A stretch of DNA of 64,000 nucleotides from Cephalopachus bancanus (GCA_027257055.1 JAPVLO010000073.1:868001-932000); one strand, 5' to 3'; counted from the first letter of the stretch, positions 48,888 to 60,288 are shown. Translations and numbers: made by a program. The notes: a model not told the origin generated them from the letters alone.

Positions 48888-49135
48888 AAAGAGTTCCTGA
48901 GCCCAAGGGTTCAAAACCCGACTGGGCAAATTGGCGAGACCTCATCTCTGCAATAAATCAAAAATTAGCCAGACGTGGTAGCGCGCGCCTGTAGTTCCAG
49001 CTACTTGGAAGGCTGAGGCCAAAGGATTGCTGGAGCCTAGCAGGTCGAGGCTGCGGTGGCCGGGAGTGGCCACTGCACTCCAGTCTGGGTGACAGAGTGA
49101 GACTCCAACTCAAAAAAAAAAAAAAAAAGAGTTCC
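48888..49135 (+). mobile_element. 5'-truncated young Alu
   Basis: Body 48898-49128 starts inside the left arm ('tgagcccaagggttcaaaac') and ends 'gagactccaactcaaaa'. A perfect 10-bp duplication aaagagttcc lies at 48888-48897 and 49126-49135. The truncation is original, since the duplication abuts it. Confidence 0.95.
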
Positions 49136-49545
49136 ATTGAGAAGGAAAACATTTTTATCTTCTTTAATGAGTTGCAAAATGTGTAAAATAACATTCTGTG
49201 CCTGTTAAAATTAAAATTTCTGAACCCAAAATGGTCAGAAAAACCCAGGAATATTTTTGATGCCTTGAAATTTTTTTGTTTGTTTTGCCTGGAGTTACAC
49301 ATTTAATAACTAAGTGTTCTTTCTTCTCCTTTAAGATCCTCATCTTCAAAGATTCTGCAGTATATGATTATTAGTTCCAGTACTAATCTGTTTTAAAAGC
49401 ATCTGAATCCATTATAAACTTAGTGACCATATCCTTTAAATGTATAGCTTCAGATGGTAAATTGATATTTATGTATACATGAATGTTTATAGTTATTCTT
49501 TTATAAAGAATAATTTATACACACATGAATATTGATAGTTCCTCC
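49136..49545. other. Unassigned sequence
   Basis: Nothing recognised. Confidence 0.4.
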
Positions 49546-49687
49546 CCCTACCCTCTTCTCTCCCCCTACCCTCTTCCCTTCTCCTAACCCCTCCCTCCCC
49601 CAGCCTTAATCTACCTTCTATTTCCCCTCACTCACTTTCCCCCTTCCCCTCCTCCCTCCTTCTCTCTCTCTCTCTCTCTCTCTCTTT
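49546..49687. repeat. Long polypyrimidine tract ending in (TC)n
   Basis: About 140 bp almost purely C/T on the plus strand, with repeated 'cccctaccctcttc' units at 49551-49581 and a (TC)n run at 49659-49685. Only a few purines interrupt. Confidence 0.85.
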
Positions 49688-50168
49688 CACATGCAATATT
49701 TTAATCATCCTTGGAGTATTTTCAAGACTTACATTAACAAGTACCTTCTAAAGAGTCACATGTTATATTTATTTTATTTTTGAAAGCGAAAAGCAACTTA
49801 ACATTTGCCTTACCCCATCTCTATTCCCAAATCTATTGAACTTGATTGAATTTTTTGGTATTATTTTTACCAGCTTTACATTGGTCTCCTAATCTGATTC
49901 TTTTCAAGATTGGCAGGACGTATAAGTGGCCTACAACAGACTGTTGACAGAGAATAAACTTGAGAGTTCCTCCAATCTTCAGGATAATCACAGAACAAAT
50001 AAAAACAAAAACTCAAACTCAACATTTCTGGACATTGACTTTTGCATTCCTGTTTTATCCTATCACGTTTTATGCAAAACAGGAGAAAATTTGAAAAAGG
50101 TGACAGACTAATTCTCCAACTGTGATAATGAGCACATTTTACTTGCAGTACTCTGGTCTTTCCTTCCT
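49688..50168. other. Unassigned sequence
   Basis: No gene or repeat recognised. Confidence 0.4.
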
Positions 50169-50490
50169 CTCCTTTATTGCATTCTTTTTTTTTTTTTTTT
50201 TGAGTTGGAGTCTCACTCTGTCGCTCAGACTGGAGTGCAGTGGCCGCTCCCGGCCACCGCAGCCTCGACCTGCTGGGCTCCGGCGATCCTTCCGCCTCAG
50301 CCTTCCGAGTAGCTGGAATTACAGGCACGTGCTACCACGCCCGGCTGATTTTTGATTTATTGTAGAGATGAGGTCTCGCTGCCCAGGCGGGTCTCGAACC
50401 CGCGGGCTCAGGCAATCCACTCACCTCAGCCTCCCAAAGGCGCGGGATTACAGGCTGAGCCACCGAGCCTGGCTCCTTTATTGCATTCTT
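50169..50490 (-). mobile_element. Young lineage-specific Alu, full length, antisense
   Basis: Body 50187-50472, from T-tract and 'gagttggagtctcactctgt' to 'gagccaccgagcctgg'. An 18-bp duplication ctcctttattgcattctt lies at 50169-50186 and 50473-50490, identical on both sides. CpGs are largely preserved, so this is among the youngest insertions in the window. Confidence 0.96.
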
Positions 50491-50739
50491 AATGGAAGTT
50501 TCTTTCACATGAGGTGACATTAAACTGATTTCCTCAGTGTTTATAAGACAATGGCTTTCACACTTATATACTAAGTGCACACTCCCAACTTATAGTTACT
50601 GATTATCACCTCATGCTGTTATGTATGCACTGATTTTTCATTACACTTTTTAAATCTAATTTTTATCCAAGATACCACAACCTGTGTATCCAGATTAGAG
50701 GAGTTTGAGTTATTCTTCAAAATGCCTTAATAATATAGA

Positions 50740-50773
50740 GTACTTACTCAAAAATCTCATTTTGAGTAAGTAC
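50740..50773. repeat. Perfect 14-bp inverted repeat (hairpin)
   Basis: Arms gtacttactcaaaa (50740-50753) and ttttgagtaagtac (50760-50773) with a 6-nt loop. Confidence 0.9.
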
Positions 50774-50804
50774 ACCATAACTAGACCTTGCTTTGTGAAA
50801 GACA

Positions 50805-51045
50805 GTTTGGTGGCTTAGAGCACAGGGCTGGTGCCAAATGTAACTAGCTTCAAATCCCAGCCCTTCCTTTATGTCACGTTGAACACTTCTTAGAGTCTCT
50901 ATTCCCATTTGTAAAATGGAAACAAAAGTGATATATAAATTATTTGGGTGCATATTAAATGATACATAAATTATGAGAATTAAGTGAAATAATGCATGCA
51001 AAGCACTCGATACTGATGTTCAAAATGTTAATTTCTATTATTACA
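50805..51045 (+). repeat. MIR SINE
   Basis: 'gtggcttagagcacagggct', 'agcttcaaatcccagccctt', 'cccatttgtaaaatggaaac' and 'aatgcatgcaaagcactcga' cover most of MIR in sense orientation. Confidence 0.8.
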
Positions 51046-51268
51046 TCATTCCAGATTAGTTTATGAACAAGAAAATTATCTTACTACTTCATAACCATAA
51101 TTTATTTTAGTCTTACAATGCTATTCTCCAGACTTATCAGCCATTTTATTTATGAGATTTGTTTTTAAATGACTTTTGGCTATGTTTGAAAAGAAGATTT
51201 ACCCTTTATATCGACTATGTTCTTAATTTTACAAATAGAAAACAAAATGGCATAAAATTTAATGAAAA

Positions 51269-51292
51269 CTGAGTCATTTTCAAATGACTCAG
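51269..51292. promoter_or_regulatory. Palindrome containing two AP-1 consensus sites
   Basis: 11-bp arms (51269-51279, 51282-51292) separated by 2 nt are exact reverse complements. Each contains a TRE/AP-1 consensus: TGAGTCA at 51270-51276 and TGACTCA at 51285-51291. Binding is not shown. Confidence 0.55.
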
Positions 51293-52291
51293 ACTCTTCA
51301 AGACCAAGCATCTTTAAGAAGGAAATCATTGTGATATTCAGGAGACAGAAATTGGATGTCCTTTTTAGTTAATTCAATCCTACAAGCATTTGTTGGGCAT
51401 CTGTGCTTTGGTCAGGTGACCTCCCCCTCCAGCAGTGTCCAAATTTCCTGGAGAGTGGAGTCCAAGAGTTTTCATCTCCAGCATTTAGGAATAATGGTGG
51501 AGAATACTTAAGGACTTTGTTCAAAGGCGTTTTTCTATTCCGACAAAAAGAGAAAGCACAACAGTTATTTAGAGATTTTGATAGGGTGATGAACGGAAAC
51601 TAGAACAAAAGAAGAATATCTGACTTGCTCTCAGCAGAACCTACCTTTTAGGAATGCATTCAGTAGTGTTGATGAACTTCAAAGTCTATTGTGACAGTAC
51701 CTCAGATCTGGGGTGAGCAGTCCCCATGAGAAGTTTAGGATGTATGTCAGACCAACCAAAGGTGGAATGAACCCACAGAGTTGGCATCATGTGAACCATG
51801 AATCAAGCTAACCTCTTTCTATTGGTCCACAAAGATTACTTGAACATCTACTAATTGCCCAGCATTGAGCAAGGCTCAATAGGAGACAAAAAAGAACTTT
51901 AACTGTGGCTATCATTGTCAACACTATAGCAGTTTCTCATCTTTATTATCTTCTCTATTGGCTTTTCACCAAGTGCAATGAGGCTATTTCTATCTCACTC
52001 ACCTGCAGTTATAATGACTTTTCTCTGAGCATTCCTATCCTCTCACTCAGTTGTCCTTAAATTCCCAGCTTTACACCTGCAAAATGCCCCTGACATTTCA
52101 GAGCAAAGCTCAGTGACTTTCACAGGGACCAAGAGAGCTAATTAAAAATATGAAAAATGGGAAAGGAAAAAAACACTCCCACAAAGCATACACCTTTTCT
52201 AATTTATCTCTCTCTAAGTTGTAGTGTTCTATTTGTGTTTTGCAATATCATTCCTATTTATTATCAGACTGTTGATAAACATTAATAATAT

Positions 52292-52313
52292 AAAGTTAAT
52301 GAACATTAACTTT
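52292..52313. repeat. 10-bp inverted repeat, 2-nt spacer
   Basis: aaagttaatg (52292-52301) and cattaacttt (52304-52313) are exact reverse complements. Confidence 0.85.
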
Positions 52314-52830
52314 CAAGAGGATGCCAGGCAAGCGGAGAAATCTGAGTTGGATTTAGCCCCCACTACAGAACATCGACAGCATTTGGGTTACTTTACACGT
52401 GATTACTGCAAATGGCCTTTTGCTTTTAATCTGCAGTATTTTTCAGTACCAAAGTGAAAATAAACACGCCACAGGAAAAATAAGATTAATATCATAGCAA
52501 GAGAAATCAGAGTGGTTATTAGAATATTAATTGAATACCAGATGGAAAATCAAAACAAACAATAGCCTGCCAGTCTCCACAAGCAATGTATTCTAAATAT
52601 TTTAGAGGAAATTTTAAAACAACATGTGGTGGTGAGGTATATGGTTATATATTTTCAGCTGCCCTGAGTTAGCTAGTAACTAAAATAGCTGGAGTATTAT
52701 TCGACCAGGGGATGTGAAGGAAGAAATTATAGATGACTTTGCCAGCAATTTAATTGGGAATGAACTTTTTAGATGGCAAAATGAATACTAAACTTTTGGT
52801 GTAATTGTTAGTAGTTTAATTATCCTGGAT

Positions 52831-52857
52831 GTGTGTGTGCGTGTGTGTGTGCATGCA

Positions 52858-52909
<52 letters not shown>
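52831..52909. repeat. (TG)n microsatellite
   Basis: Interrupted (TG)n with GCATGCATGCG-type interruptions near 52850-52862, then about 24 pure TG units. Confidence 0.95.
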
Positions 52910-53399
52910 TCAAACCCTGTTGTCTTTCTTGCCATTTTCAAAAACTGCACACTGTGGCCACATTGGCCCTAGGTAAAGATCAGTACAGTTCCAGTGACCC
53001 AGAAACCCATGGGTGAGTGTGCTTGAAACTGGCATGGCTGGGGACTTCAGGGTCCTTCCTGAGAGCTGTCTGCACTGTCTCCACCCATAGTTAAAGCCTG
53101 TGAATTATTAAGTGTCTAGCAGCCACAATTTAGCAGTGATTGTAAACATTGCTTAAATCAGCCAAGTGCTATAAAATGTGTTCAAACATATGAAAGCATT
53201 TCCAAGACCTTGTTCATTTCCATAGGGGATAATTCTTTTTTTTTCAATTTCCTCATGATTGTTTTCTAAAGTATAAAAGGGTTTTATATAATAAAGTATA
53301 CTCCTTAAGATGTTATGTGCTTTTAGATGTCTTATTTTAAAATGGACTTTCAAATGCTAAACATCATTATTCTTTGTTAGACTCAATTATCTGTCAAAC
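52910..53399. other. Unassigned sequence
   Basis: Nothing recognised. Confidence 0.4.
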
Positions 53400-53660
53400 A
53401 TTATTGAACACATACTATGTGTCAGGTGTGGTTGGACACAGATGGATAAAAACACCTTCTCTGCCTTAATTGGAGTTCCCAGGTGACGATGAGGCCCGTC
53501 ACCTTTACCAGTCACAGTGATGAATGGGATAAGAGCAATAATATGAGTCTGGAAAATGTGCTTCAGGTGGGTCACAGGTGAAAGAACATGTGACTCTGCC
53601 TGGAAAGGTTAGGGAAAGCCTCAGGGAGTAGCCCTGAAGGCCAAATAAGAAGTCTCTTGG
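53400..53660. repeat. Ancient LINE2-like repeat fragment
   Basis: 'cacatactatgtgtcaggtg' followed by 'ggttagggaaagcctcaggg' fits the repeat family seen at 7070. Confidence 0.35.
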
Positions 53661-53699
53661 AAAGGAGAAAAGACCTGCTAAAGAGAAAAACTAGTTGGT

Positions 53700-53985
53700 C
53701 AATTCTTGGCGTTCATCCTTCAGTTCTTGCCTTTCTCAAATATCTTCTGAGATTGTATCCCTACTTGAAGTTTCCAAACTGGATTAGGTACACTCCTAGG
53801 TTGTCTTTTAACCATTACTCATAGCTCTCATCACTCTGTTTTAATTATTTGCTTCTCCATACTCCCTCTAAGTGTTATTTTTCCACATGTATCAAAATTA
53901 CTCATTATGGAACCCCCTACTCCCCATGTTTGGCACACAGTAGCCACTCATAGAATGTTAAATAAAATAATCAGTATTTGGGATA
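53700..53985 (+). repeat. LINE2 3'-end fragment
   Basis: 'catgtttggcacacagtagc' and 'cactcatagaatgttaaata' are L2 3'-terminal text. Confidence 0.5.
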
Positions 53986-55058
53986 ATATAACATGACATG
54001 AATTCATGAGGCATGGTGGTCTGATCCAGGTTGCAGTGGGCTTTTATGCATTGCTAAATGGCGTTACTGATTTCATCATGTGCTAACAGCAGAGATTGAG
54101 TGGTAGGGTAGTGTGGTACCTCTGGTGGCAGGGTGGGGTGTGGATTGAAATGGAGAGTGTCTGGCACTTGAGAGACATGTCCCTGATCTTCTTGTTCTCT
54201 GAGTGGAACAGACGCAAGAAGTGGGTAGAGACTGGAGCTCACCACCCTGCAGCCTGGTTATGGGCGTGGGGTGGCGGGGAGGGAACAGGAAGGGGACAGA
54301 TTTTGAATAGTAACATCCTGTGAGATTTCTAAGTTAGTCACCAAGCTGGCAACTGAATCTAGGTTACTGAGTTCTAGAACATGGAGGGGAGGCATAGGAA
54401 GACCAAGAATAGGAAGTCAGGGTTTAAAGACTGATGGAATTCCCCTGCACTGAGCAGCACGTGGCCACCATGGCCACTTATTGGATGCAGCTTGCAGTGA
54501 AGGGTGGTGAAAGATTAGTGAGTAGAGAGAAGAGGAAGGAGAAATAATCTTTGGTTTGGATAACTGGGTGAGTGCTGACGCATTAGCAGGTTAGGGAGGG
54601 AAGGAAGGAGGAGGAACATCAACAGCTTGCCAGAGCCACAATAGCAATGTACATCAGAGAGAGGGAGGAGCAGGTGGCTGATAATACATGGTTTTGTTGA
54701 GTTCCAGTTGGGCAACTTAGGAAAATCAAGGTTTTTCATTGTGTTTTAAAGTTAATCTGCTAGTTGTACCTGTAAAAGTAGCCTTTTATAAACAGAAACG
54801 CCTTTAGCTGTGTTCCTAATTCTAAGAGAGTCTTTCAATTTATTTATACCAATTTAGTTTATTAGAACTAGACAAGCGAGCTCTGAGTCAATGGGTTAAG
54901 CATCTCACGACTGGTGAGTAAAATTAGTGTCCTAGGGCAAATGGTCTAAACGTTGAAGTAAGATCTTTTTCTTCCATAACAAATATTTTCTGTAGTTTCT
55001 ATAATAAACATGCATAGTTCCAAGATTAAAAGTCAGTAGAACTTGGAACACCAAAATG
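53986..55058. other. Unassigned sequence
   Basis: No gene or repeat that I can name. Confidence 0.4.
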
Positions 55059-55466
55059 TTCAATATCAGAAGAAAGAAAATAGACTTAGATCAAAATCTA
55101 ATTTTATAATGGCAAGATACAGAGTAAGTATAAATTAAAGTTACATTTGATAGTAACTGATATGTAAATATTCTCGCATTTTATCTATTAAAGAAAAACT
55201 AATTGTGAAGCCAATGTTTTGCATTTTCACGATTACTTTCACCAGCAGCCTCATAAACTTTTTTATTTTTTTATGCCAAAATAATTATGACCTATAGATT
55301 TTAATCAAATTTTATACTTTTTTAAAATTAGCTTAGTCAAACATATTTGGGGTTTATCATACTTTCCTCATATTGAATGAAATTTTCTGTTATACTCTAC
55401 TTTTTCTTTTTTTACAGTATTTTTTTTCCCTCTCAGCTCAGAATAGGTGTACTCATTGCTGTGCCA
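55059..55466 (+). repeat. Direct duplication, copy 1
   Basis: A 408-bp segment that recurs at 56903-57307 in the same orientation, from 'ttcaatatcagaagaaagaa' to 'tgctgtgcca'. Shared blocks include 'aactgatatgtaaatattct', 'aaagaaaaactaattgtgaa' and 'tttatcatactttcctcata'. I recognise no repeat family in it and the flanks of the two copies differ. Confidence 0.92.
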
Positions 55467-55731
55467 GAGTATGAAAAGTCCCAGGAAGAACTTATAATTT
55501 TTTTCTAGACTATACATTTTACTTGAGGAACTTGAGGTTGCTAAATGAAAGGAGGAGGTAAGGGGGGTTAGTAATGTAATACAATTTAGTATTAAAATAA
55601 ATTTGTTATATTTTGCTAGAATGAAAATTAGCATGAATTTGTACACATTAAAAAAGAACACCAATACAAGGTTTCCAACAGCGATTATGCTGGCTGCCAA
55701 CATTTTCAGCTTTTCACTTCATCTCTGGGTG

Positions 55732-56071
55732 AGACTTCAAGATTTCCTTTTTCCTTTTTTTCTTTTTTTTTTAAGTTGGAGTCTCACTCCGTCGCCCAGG
55801 CCAGAGTGCAGTGGCACACTCACAGCCACCCCAGCATTGACCTTCTGGGCTCTGGCGATCCTTCCACCTCAGCCTTCCAAGTAGCCGGAACTACAGGCGT
55901 GCTGCCAGGTCCAGGTCTAGTTAATTTCTTATTTATTGTAGAGACAAGGCCTCACCACGTTGATTGAGCTGGTCTCGAACTCGTGGGCTCAGGCAATCCA
56001 CTCGCCGCAGCTTCCCAAAGTGCTGGGATTACGGGCTGAGCCACCGAGCCCGACCAAGACTTCATGATTTC
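55732..56071 (-). mobile_element. Alu, antisense, full length
   Basis: 'aagttggagtctcactccgt' to 'gagccaccgagcccgacc'. A 15-bp duplication agacttca(a/t)gatttc (55732-55746 and 56057-56071, one mismatch) brackets it. Older than the copies at 46.6 and 50.2 kb but of the same general type. Confidence 0.93.
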
Positions 56072-56169
56072 TAAGATGGTTTCACACACAGGGCATTTAT
56101 ACTCATCACTCTGAGCACTGTTCTAAACAGGCCTCAAGAAGATGTTACAACAGCACAAAGCAGCACTTC

Positions 56170-56402
56170 ATTCTATGTGCACCACCTCACTCCTACCACC
56201 CCCTCATCATATTCTGAGCACCCATAAAAATACAACACTTATCTCACTGCACAACAGTTATTCGTATGTCTCTTCCAAGTGTGAGCGCCTTGTGAGCAGG
56301 TTGGGTGTACCCCACCCAAATCACTTCTATGTCCCAAGCCCCTAGCTCCTGTCACACAGTATTTAATAAATATATGTTGAAGGAATGGGTGAATGAATGG
56401 AT
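56170..56402 (+). repeat. LINE2 3'-end fragment
   Basis: 'agcgccttgtgagcaggttg', 'cctagctcctgtcacacagt' and 'atttaataaatatatgttga' follow the L2 3' end. Confidence 0.65.
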
Positions 56403-56902
56403 GCATGAATACAACTTAGGACCCATCCAGGACAGATAACAATTCATACAATCACACACAAAGTACCCTGATAATGACCTTGGCGTTGCCCTCATGGTTA
56501 GTCTGGAATGGGACTGACCATACTGTGACATGACACGTTCTGCTGCTAAATTAAAAGGACGCAAATCTTGTCATCAGGGGCAGAAAAAAGATTTCCTGGG
56601 AAATCAAATATCTGTCCAATAACCGAGGAAACTAGATTTCTTACATTAAAAAAGTGTACGTACTCCAGACTCACTGGGAGGAAGAACTCTGACAGAAGAT
56701 CATCTACTCTTCTGATAGCTAAGACTAAAGGGCAGAAAAAAATAACACAGTAAAAATGTTGCACTTCAAAGACTTTGCCTACTGACCACAACTGAGTTGA
56801 CCTCTTGCAGTCAACACATTTGTCGTTATCCCAGTAATCCACTGTGTCCAACTGTATGGCATCATTAAAATCGTAAAAATAACGTCATCTTTGCCACAAG
56901 CA

Positions 56903-57307
56903 TTCAATATAAGAAGAAAGAAAATAGAGTTAAATCAAAACTTAATTTTATAATGGAAAGATAAGAATAGGCATACATTTAGGATACATTTTATGGTAAC
57001 TGATATGTAAATATTCTCGAATCCTATCTATCTAAAGAAAAACTAATTGTGAAGCCAATGCTTTGCATTTTCATGATACTTTCATCAACAGCCTCATAAA
57101 CTTTCTCTTTTTTTAAATGCCAAAATAATTATGACCTATGGATTTTAATCAAATTTTATACTGTTTTGTTAATTAGATTGGCCAAATATATTTGGGGTTT
57201 ATCATACTTTCCTCATATTGAAGGAAATTTTCTGTCATACTCTACTTTTTTTTTTAACAATATTTTTTCCCTCTCAGCTCAAAATAGGAGTATTTGTTGC
57301 TGTGCCA
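56903..57307 (+). repeat. Direct duplication, copy 2
   Basis: 405 bp, partner of 55059-55466, 1.84 kb downstream. Differences are scattered substitutions and small indels, with the longest unbroken matches around 57055 and 57195. Confidence 0.92.
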
Positions 57308-57824
57308 TTATCTTATCAGGCATCCAGACTTGATCAGAGAATTAGGGGATTTTTAAAAGGTAAAAATAAATAAACAGGGAAAATAAAGTGTGTTTTGCAC
57401 ATGGAAGATAAACCTAAACTCTGGGGCAGTTGACTGTTTCAAAACTTTAAAGTGGAGGGGATTTTATTTATTCAACAAATATTTGAATGTTTATATATTT
57501 GCCAAATACTATTCCAAGCAAAATAAAGGGCAAAATAAAATAAAATATGAGTAATAGGCCAAATAAGCATCAAAATATTTTCCTTCCAATGATGTGTCTA
57601 TTTGAGAAAGTTAAAGTTGAAATAACTTATACCTTGTGTGCACTTTTACAATAGATAAATGATGTGGTAGCTACATACCTCCCTGAAGAATGAGTGTAGA
57701 CATTTTCCCCACTCGTTCTGCACTTTTCTAATGAAACATATGATGACAGGGAGGCAACAGAGCAGTAACAGGGCAGTAACTTTTACACTCCTGTTCAAAC
57801 TTGAGTTGAACAGTGTGAGGATGG
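57308..57824. other. Unassigned sequence
   Basis: Part (57460-57540) resembles an old LINE-like repeat start ('tttattcaacaaatatttga'); no gene. Confidence 0.4.
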
Positions 57825-58058
57825 ACAGTGAGCTTAGTGTGCCTTGGTTAGAAGTTTACCTCCACCACTTACTAGTTGTATGACCCTTAGGCAAAGTACT
57901 TAAGATCTCTGTGCCTTAGTTTCCTCATTAATAAGTAGAAATAATCTGTTTATTATCCCACCTATCTTCCTAGGTTATTATGCTAAAGTTAGATGATCTA
58001 TGTAAAATGCTTAGAGCACCCAGGATATATTCAGTAAAAGTGAGCTATTGTTTACCTG
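57825..58058 (+). repeat. MIR SINE
   Basis: 'accacttactagttgtatga', 'cccttaggcaaagtacttaa' and 'gtgccttagtttcctcatta' are clear sense MIR text. Confidence 0.85.
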
Positions 58059-59337
58059 GAAACCTGGCAGACAACAGAAACATTTGACTAGATAGATAAA
58101 AATACTTTTCTTGGAAGTGGAATTAGGAAAAAAAAAAAAAACAATTAGACAATATTCTGGAATGGAAGTTATGTCAAGAATGGTTTATCAAAGAGCGAAA
58201 ATGTATCAGTTCTAAGGAGAATGAAAATAGCCTGAAGGGAAGTCTCATTTTTGTCCTGCAGAAACTTACATTTTACTTGGGGCAACAGACAACAACAGAT
58301 GGAAATAGTTAAATAATAAAAGGCTGAAACAACCATTAAAGGACCTCAATACAAGAAATGTCACAATACAATATACAGTCATACTTTTTAAAAGCCTGTG
58401 ATGTTCTGGTGTTGACAAATTACTTATATTATAACTTAAATATGTACAATCATAAACCAGGTATACTTTACATACTTACAGCTCTTACATAGCTATAAAG
58501 CAAAACCCGCAAACCAGGTACACTCCACATACTTATAGCTCTTACGTCGCTATAAAGCAAAAACAATTTAAAAATTAAATGTGAGCAAAATAGCTGGAGC
58601 CACATACTCCAATAATTATCAGTTTAACGTGGTTAATAATGTATTGTTTTTCTGAGACTAAATTGCCACTTTCAGGATGAATGCTGTGTTGACTCTGGCA
58701 CCTGTTCTTTTGAGTTTGACAAGCTTGTACTACTGTGTGCTGAATAATGACATCATTTTTCAACTACTTTTTCTTTCTGAGTGTCCTTCTTTTCTGCATG
58801 TAGAATACCTTACTTCCACTTAGCTTTCACTTAATGCAAAAGCATCCTTTGCATATTAAGTGTGCCTCTGCTCTTTTTTTAAATTAGCTTGTTACAATTA
58901 GAGTGGAACTACTTGGGACTAAAACAGTCATAAACACAAATGGGCACTGAAAATATTAGGCAATTCTCAGCTATAAGGTATTCATCAGATGATCCACAAC
59001 ATGGCTGTAATATTTTTTAGATTGTTGTTGAAATGAAACATACACATACCAATGTAGTCACCTACAAATTCTCATAGAGAACTAGTGCTACCTGAGATAT
59101 GTTTGAGGAGAAAGAAGACCACAGTAAATAGTAAATGGATTTTATTAACAGGGAAAATGAGGGCTACAAAAAGTCAACAAAGGAATGATCCTTTACTGTT
59201 CTGATCTTGAATGAGGTAGGGCTATGGAAGAGACAAGACTTTGGAATATGATTATTATTGTGGTATAGGATACATTTAGGCACACTCTTGGGGGCAAGTA
59301 CATGGGTGATGGAAAGTGTGATCCTACTTAACTAGAG
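58059..59337. other. Unassigned sequence
   Basis: No gene or repeat family recognised apart from the tandem duplication below. Confidence 0.4.
58454..58566. repeat. 57-bp tandem duplication
   Basis: Unit 1 58454-58510 and unit 2 from 58511: both run 'aaaccaggta(t/c)act', then 'cttacatag/cttacgtcg', then 'ctataaagcaaaa'. About six to eight differences. Confidence 0.9.
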
Positions 59338-59406
59338 ATCTTAATCTTTTTTTATATACACTATTCTGGGCAACATAGTAAGACCCTGTTAGAAATCTTA
59401 ATCTTT
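59338..59406 (+). mobile_element. Micro-insertion of an Alu fragment with target-site duplications
   Basis: A 45-bp insert (59350-59394) holds ~25 bp of Alu left-arm text ('ctgggcaacatagtaagacc'). It is bounded by a perfect 12-bp duplication atcttaatcttt (59338-59349 and 59395-59406). Confidence 0.75.
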
Positions 59407-59904
59407 AATCTGCAGATTTTTCAAATAGTATATCACATTTATATGAGAGAATAAAGAGAAAGAATGTAGGACAATGTGATCTTAGGGAGAGAGTTATATT
59501 TGTAGAGGATGTCTTAATGAAGTGCATAAGGGATTTTGGTTTTCTCACCTGTGGGACTGTTAGGCAATGACTCTGGCCGATTTGTAAGCAGTTCATTTTA
59601 GGGGAAATCCTTGTGTTCAAGGGCATATCCCTGATGATGTGATGAGAAAGTTTCCACATTTATTAGATCCAACTAACCTTGAAATGCCCATGTTATTGAT
59701 CAAGTGAGAAAATGTTTACTTGCAGAATGCAGGTTCCAGTTGTCCTTTACTATACTAATTTCCTACTTCTTTAGCATATTTTGAATGTTTTAAAACCAAT
59801 ATCAATACTAAAGTACAATATATTCACAATCCAGAATTCTTACACTAAAGAGATACTTCTACTGAGTAACTGTAGAGACTGCTCACAAGGTGTTTGAAGT
59901 GAAC
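59407..59904. other. Unassigned sequence
   Basis: An 84-codon minus-strand frame has no recognisable feature. Confidence 0.4.
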
Positions 59905-60288
59905 TGAGTTGTATTCTCCCACCAAATTGCTATGTTGCAGCCCTAACCACCAATGTAACTATATCCAGAGATAGGGTCTTCAGGAGGTAATTAAGTTTAA
60001 ATGAGGTCATAAGGGTTGGGTCCTAATTCTAGAGGATTGATAACCTAATAAAAAGGGAGAGAAAGAGAGAGATGGAGAGATGGAGAGATCTCTTTCCCAC
60101 CGCCATGTGAGCACACAGTAAGAAGGCAGCTATTTACAAGCCAGCATGAGGGAGCCCACCAGCAACCAACCTGTTGGCTCCTGAACTCAGACTTTCAGTC
60201 TCCAGAACTGTGAGAAAATTTCTGTTTAAGTCACCCCGTCTATAGTTTCATTTGGTGGTCTTAGCTGACGAATGCAGTTTAACAAAAT
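59905..60288 (+). mobile_element. ERVL-MaLR-type (MLT1-like) LTR
   Basis: 'ttctcccaccaaattgctat', 'gatagggtcttcaggaggta', 'aaatgaggtcataagggttg', 'cgccatgtgagcacacagta' and 'tctccagaactgtgagaaaa' follow the order of MLT1-like LTRs. A (GA)n-rich stretch at 60055-60090 has expanded inside. No internal MaLR sequence adjoins it. Confidence 0.65.

Larger units (their letters stand above)
51046..52830. other. Unassigned sequence with two palindromes
   Basis: No gene seen. 51820-51900 resembles the edge of an old LINE-like repeat. Two tight palindromes are annotated separately. Confidence 0.4.

Noticed and set aside
50740..50773. Hairpin as a microRNA precursor
   Set aside because: A 14-bp stem with a 6-nt loop is too short for a pre-miRNA and the flanks do not extend it.
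52831..52909. Cys-Val repeat protein from the (TG)n frame
   Set aside because: The 61-codon frame is a translation of the microsatellite.
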